DNA of 64,000 nucleotides from Myxococcales bacterium (lineage in GTDB: Bacteria; Myxococcota_A; Polyangia; Palsa-1104), in the NCBI GenBank assembly GCA_003170275.1, contig PNAM01000046.1, positions 1-64,000 on the forward strand. The letters run 5' to 3'. The notes below the pieces were generated by a model. The model saw only the letters and a program-made list of their open reading frames with translations. It had not been told where the DNA came from and searched no databases. Positions 62,793-64,000 of the stretch are shown in pieces (position 1 is the stretch's first letter; each line of letters starts with the position of its first letter). Position numbers and translations under genes: made by a program.

Positions 62793-64000
62793 TAAGCTCG
62801 CGGCGCGTGCGGATCGATTTCGACCAGGAGCCGCACCCCACCGCGATGATCGAGCGGCCCGGCCCGGTGCTCCGCTGGGTGTTCACCCGCTTCTTTCGCG
62901 AGATCACCTTCCCCCCCGAGCTGGCGCAGCGGATCGCCAAGGCCTCCGAAACCGGCCAGGTGATCTACGTCTGCAGAACGCTCAGTTACATCGATTACCT
63001 CTATTTCACTTTCGCTTTTCTGGCGGCCGGGTTGCCGCTCTCGCGGTTCGCCAACGGGGTCAAGACGCTGCTCCTGCAGCCGCTCGGGCGCATCGTGCGC
63101 GGCGCGTTCCTCCTGTGGCGCAACCGGCGCACGTCCCACGTCGAGGAGTTCAACCAGGTGGTCCGCTCGGGCGCGTCCGCCATGCTGTTCCTCAAGCGGC
63201 CGCACACGCTGTTCGGCTGGGAGCCGGCCGGGTTTCGCGGGCCGTATGTCGAGGAGGCCATCCGGCTCGAGCGCGAGCGTCCGCCCGGTGCGCGCCCGAT
63301 CGTCTTCGTTCCGCTGGTGCTCTTGTGGGGATCGCCGGCGCTGCGCGCGGCCAAGACGCGGCGCGGGATCCTCGACGTGGTGTTCGGCGAGCGCGAGGCG
63401 CCGGGCCGCGTGCGCGCCCTGTGGATGTTCTTTCGACACTTCAAGGAGTCTCAAGTAGTTGCTGCTCAACCACTTGATCTTGCTGAGTTTATAAAAAACG
63501 AAGGTGATCTCCCCGACGACGTGCTCGCGCGCCGGCTGCGCTGGCATCTGGCGGGCCGGCTGGAGTCCGAGGTGCGCGTCGTCCTAGGCCCGGTGCGCAA
63601 GGGCGCGCGGCGGATCGGCGAAGAGGTCCTGCGCAGCCGCAAGCTGGTGGCCGAGGCGCAGGTGATCGCCAAGGCCGAGAACCTGTCGCCGCAGGTCGTC
63701 ACGAGGCGCGCCCGCGCGGCGCTGCGCGAGATCGCGGCCGAGCCCAAGCCGTGGGTGTTCGACGTGCTCAAGCCGATCCTGGCGTGGGTCTGGCGGCGCA
63801 TCTTCGACGGCTTCGAGGTCGACCTGATCGGCCTCGAGCGGCTGCGCGAGGCCGCGCGCAAGGGGCCGCTGATCCTGGTGCCCTCGCACAAGAGCCACAT
63901 CGACTACCTGGTGCTGTCGTACGTGTTCACCGAGAACGATCTGGTGCCCCCGCACATCGCGGCCGGCGCCAACCTGTCGTTCTTCCCGCTCGGCTTCCTG
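62789..64000 (+). CDS. glycerol-3-phosphate acyltransferase-like protein, PlsB type (3' end outside window)
   Basis: Open frame of 404 codons running off the window. The acyltransferase motif is VPSHKSHIDYLVLSYVF (H-x4-D, His about 367), then PPHIAAGANLSFFPLGF, as in PlsB/DHAPAT, which acylate glycerol-3-phosphate in phospholipid synthesis. The ~350 residues before it match the long N-terminal region of PlsB (GQVIYVCRTLSYIDYLYFTF, PIVFVPLVLLWG). ATG 62789 overlaps the previous stop (ATGA); GTG 62807, 8 bases after TGA-TAAGCT, is an alternative. A 60-base AT-rich patch lies at 63451-63510. Confidence 0.9.
   Translation, partial: MISSRRVRIDFDQEPHPTAMIERPGPVLRWVFTRFFREITFPPELAQRIAKASETGQVIYVCRTLSYIDYLYFTFAFLAAGLPLSRFANGVKTLLLQPLGRIVRGAFLLWRNRRTSHVEEFNQVVRSGASAMLFLKRPHTLFGWEPAGFRGPYVEEAIRLERERPPGARPIVFVPLVLLWGSPALRAAKTRRGILDVVFGEREAPGRVRALWMFFRHFKESQVVAAQPLDLAEFIKNEGDLPDDVLARRLRWHLAGRLESEVRVVLGPVRKGARRIGEEVLRSRKLVAEAQVIAKAENLSPQVVTRRARAALREIAAEPKPWVFDVLKPILAWVWRRIFDGFEVDLIGLERLREAARKGPLILVPSHKSHIDYLVLSYVFTENDLVPPHIAAGANLSFFPLGFL

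Overview
The window is a GC-rich (roughly 70% by eye), gene-dense bacterial chromosome segment. Several features together point to a Myxococcota (former Deltaproteobacteria) genome: an MglA-type GTPase behind lon, multi-domain GAF/PAS histidine kinases, a eukaryotic-like Ser/Thr kinase with PEGA repeats, a PilR-type regulator beside tandem type IV pilin genes, and a Cys-rich-linker lipoprotein carrying a GH44 glycosidase. This is inference from gene content. No rRNA, tRNA or CRISPR was recognised, and no gene-free stretch exceeds 300 bases.

Layout. 1-5.5 kb: a co-directional run of lon (5' end cut off), an MglA-like GTPase, a histidine kinase, two DUF21/CBS (CNNM/CorC-type) membrane proteins and a 44-residue membrane peptide. 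5.5-8.3 kb: a Tat-exported hemerythrin divergent from larB-larC (nickel-pincer cofactor). 8.3-12.3 kb: a kinase with a degenerate receiver and no ATPase domain, overlapping a complete kinase and a small conserved protein. 12.3-22.2 kb: a PEGA protein, a penicillin-acylase-family lipoprotein, an EI24 membrane protein, a MacB/LolD-like ABC pair, cyclophilin, an OmpA/MotB-like protein and small proteins. 22.3-26.5 kb: a Ser/Thr kinase and a multispanning membrane protein that appears to start at ATT. 26.5-27.65 kb: a RAYT/IS200-like transposase between ~200-bp inverted repeats. 27.7-39.5 kb: a TPR-like protein, two pilins, several GT-C/TMTC-like membrane proteins with TPR tails, a PilR-like regulator, a methyltransferase and an AtoE-type transporter. 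39.5-42 kb: a GH44 lipoprotein and a PilZ protein. 42-42.9 kb: a GNAT acetyltransferase gene between two inverted copies of a ~166-bp repeat, each with a 118-bp palindromic core. 42.9-47.8 kb: an OPT transporter with a lipoyl-like tail, and a large secreted repeat protein. 47.8-52.4 kb: a complete liv branched-chain amino-acid ABC operon on the minus strand. 52.5-57 kb: a divergent BMP-type nucleoside ABC operon. 57-64 kb: a response regulator with a long Pro-rich linker, valS, an isochorismatase-like hydrolase, an HTTM-DCC fusion and a PlsB-type acyltransferase cut by the window end.

Two patterns cross the whole window. Neighbouring genes very often overlap by 1-14 bases (ATGA, GTGA, TGATG), which implies translational coupling. 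Many first genes of transcription units have a -10-like box (commonly TGN-TANNNT) only 5-8 bases before the start codon, which suggests widespread leaderless mRNAs. The most unusual structures are the GNAT cassette with its palindromic inverted repeats, the long-inverted-repeat RAYT element, the OPT-lipoyl-like fusion, the ATPase-less kinase paired with a complete one, and the ATT start.
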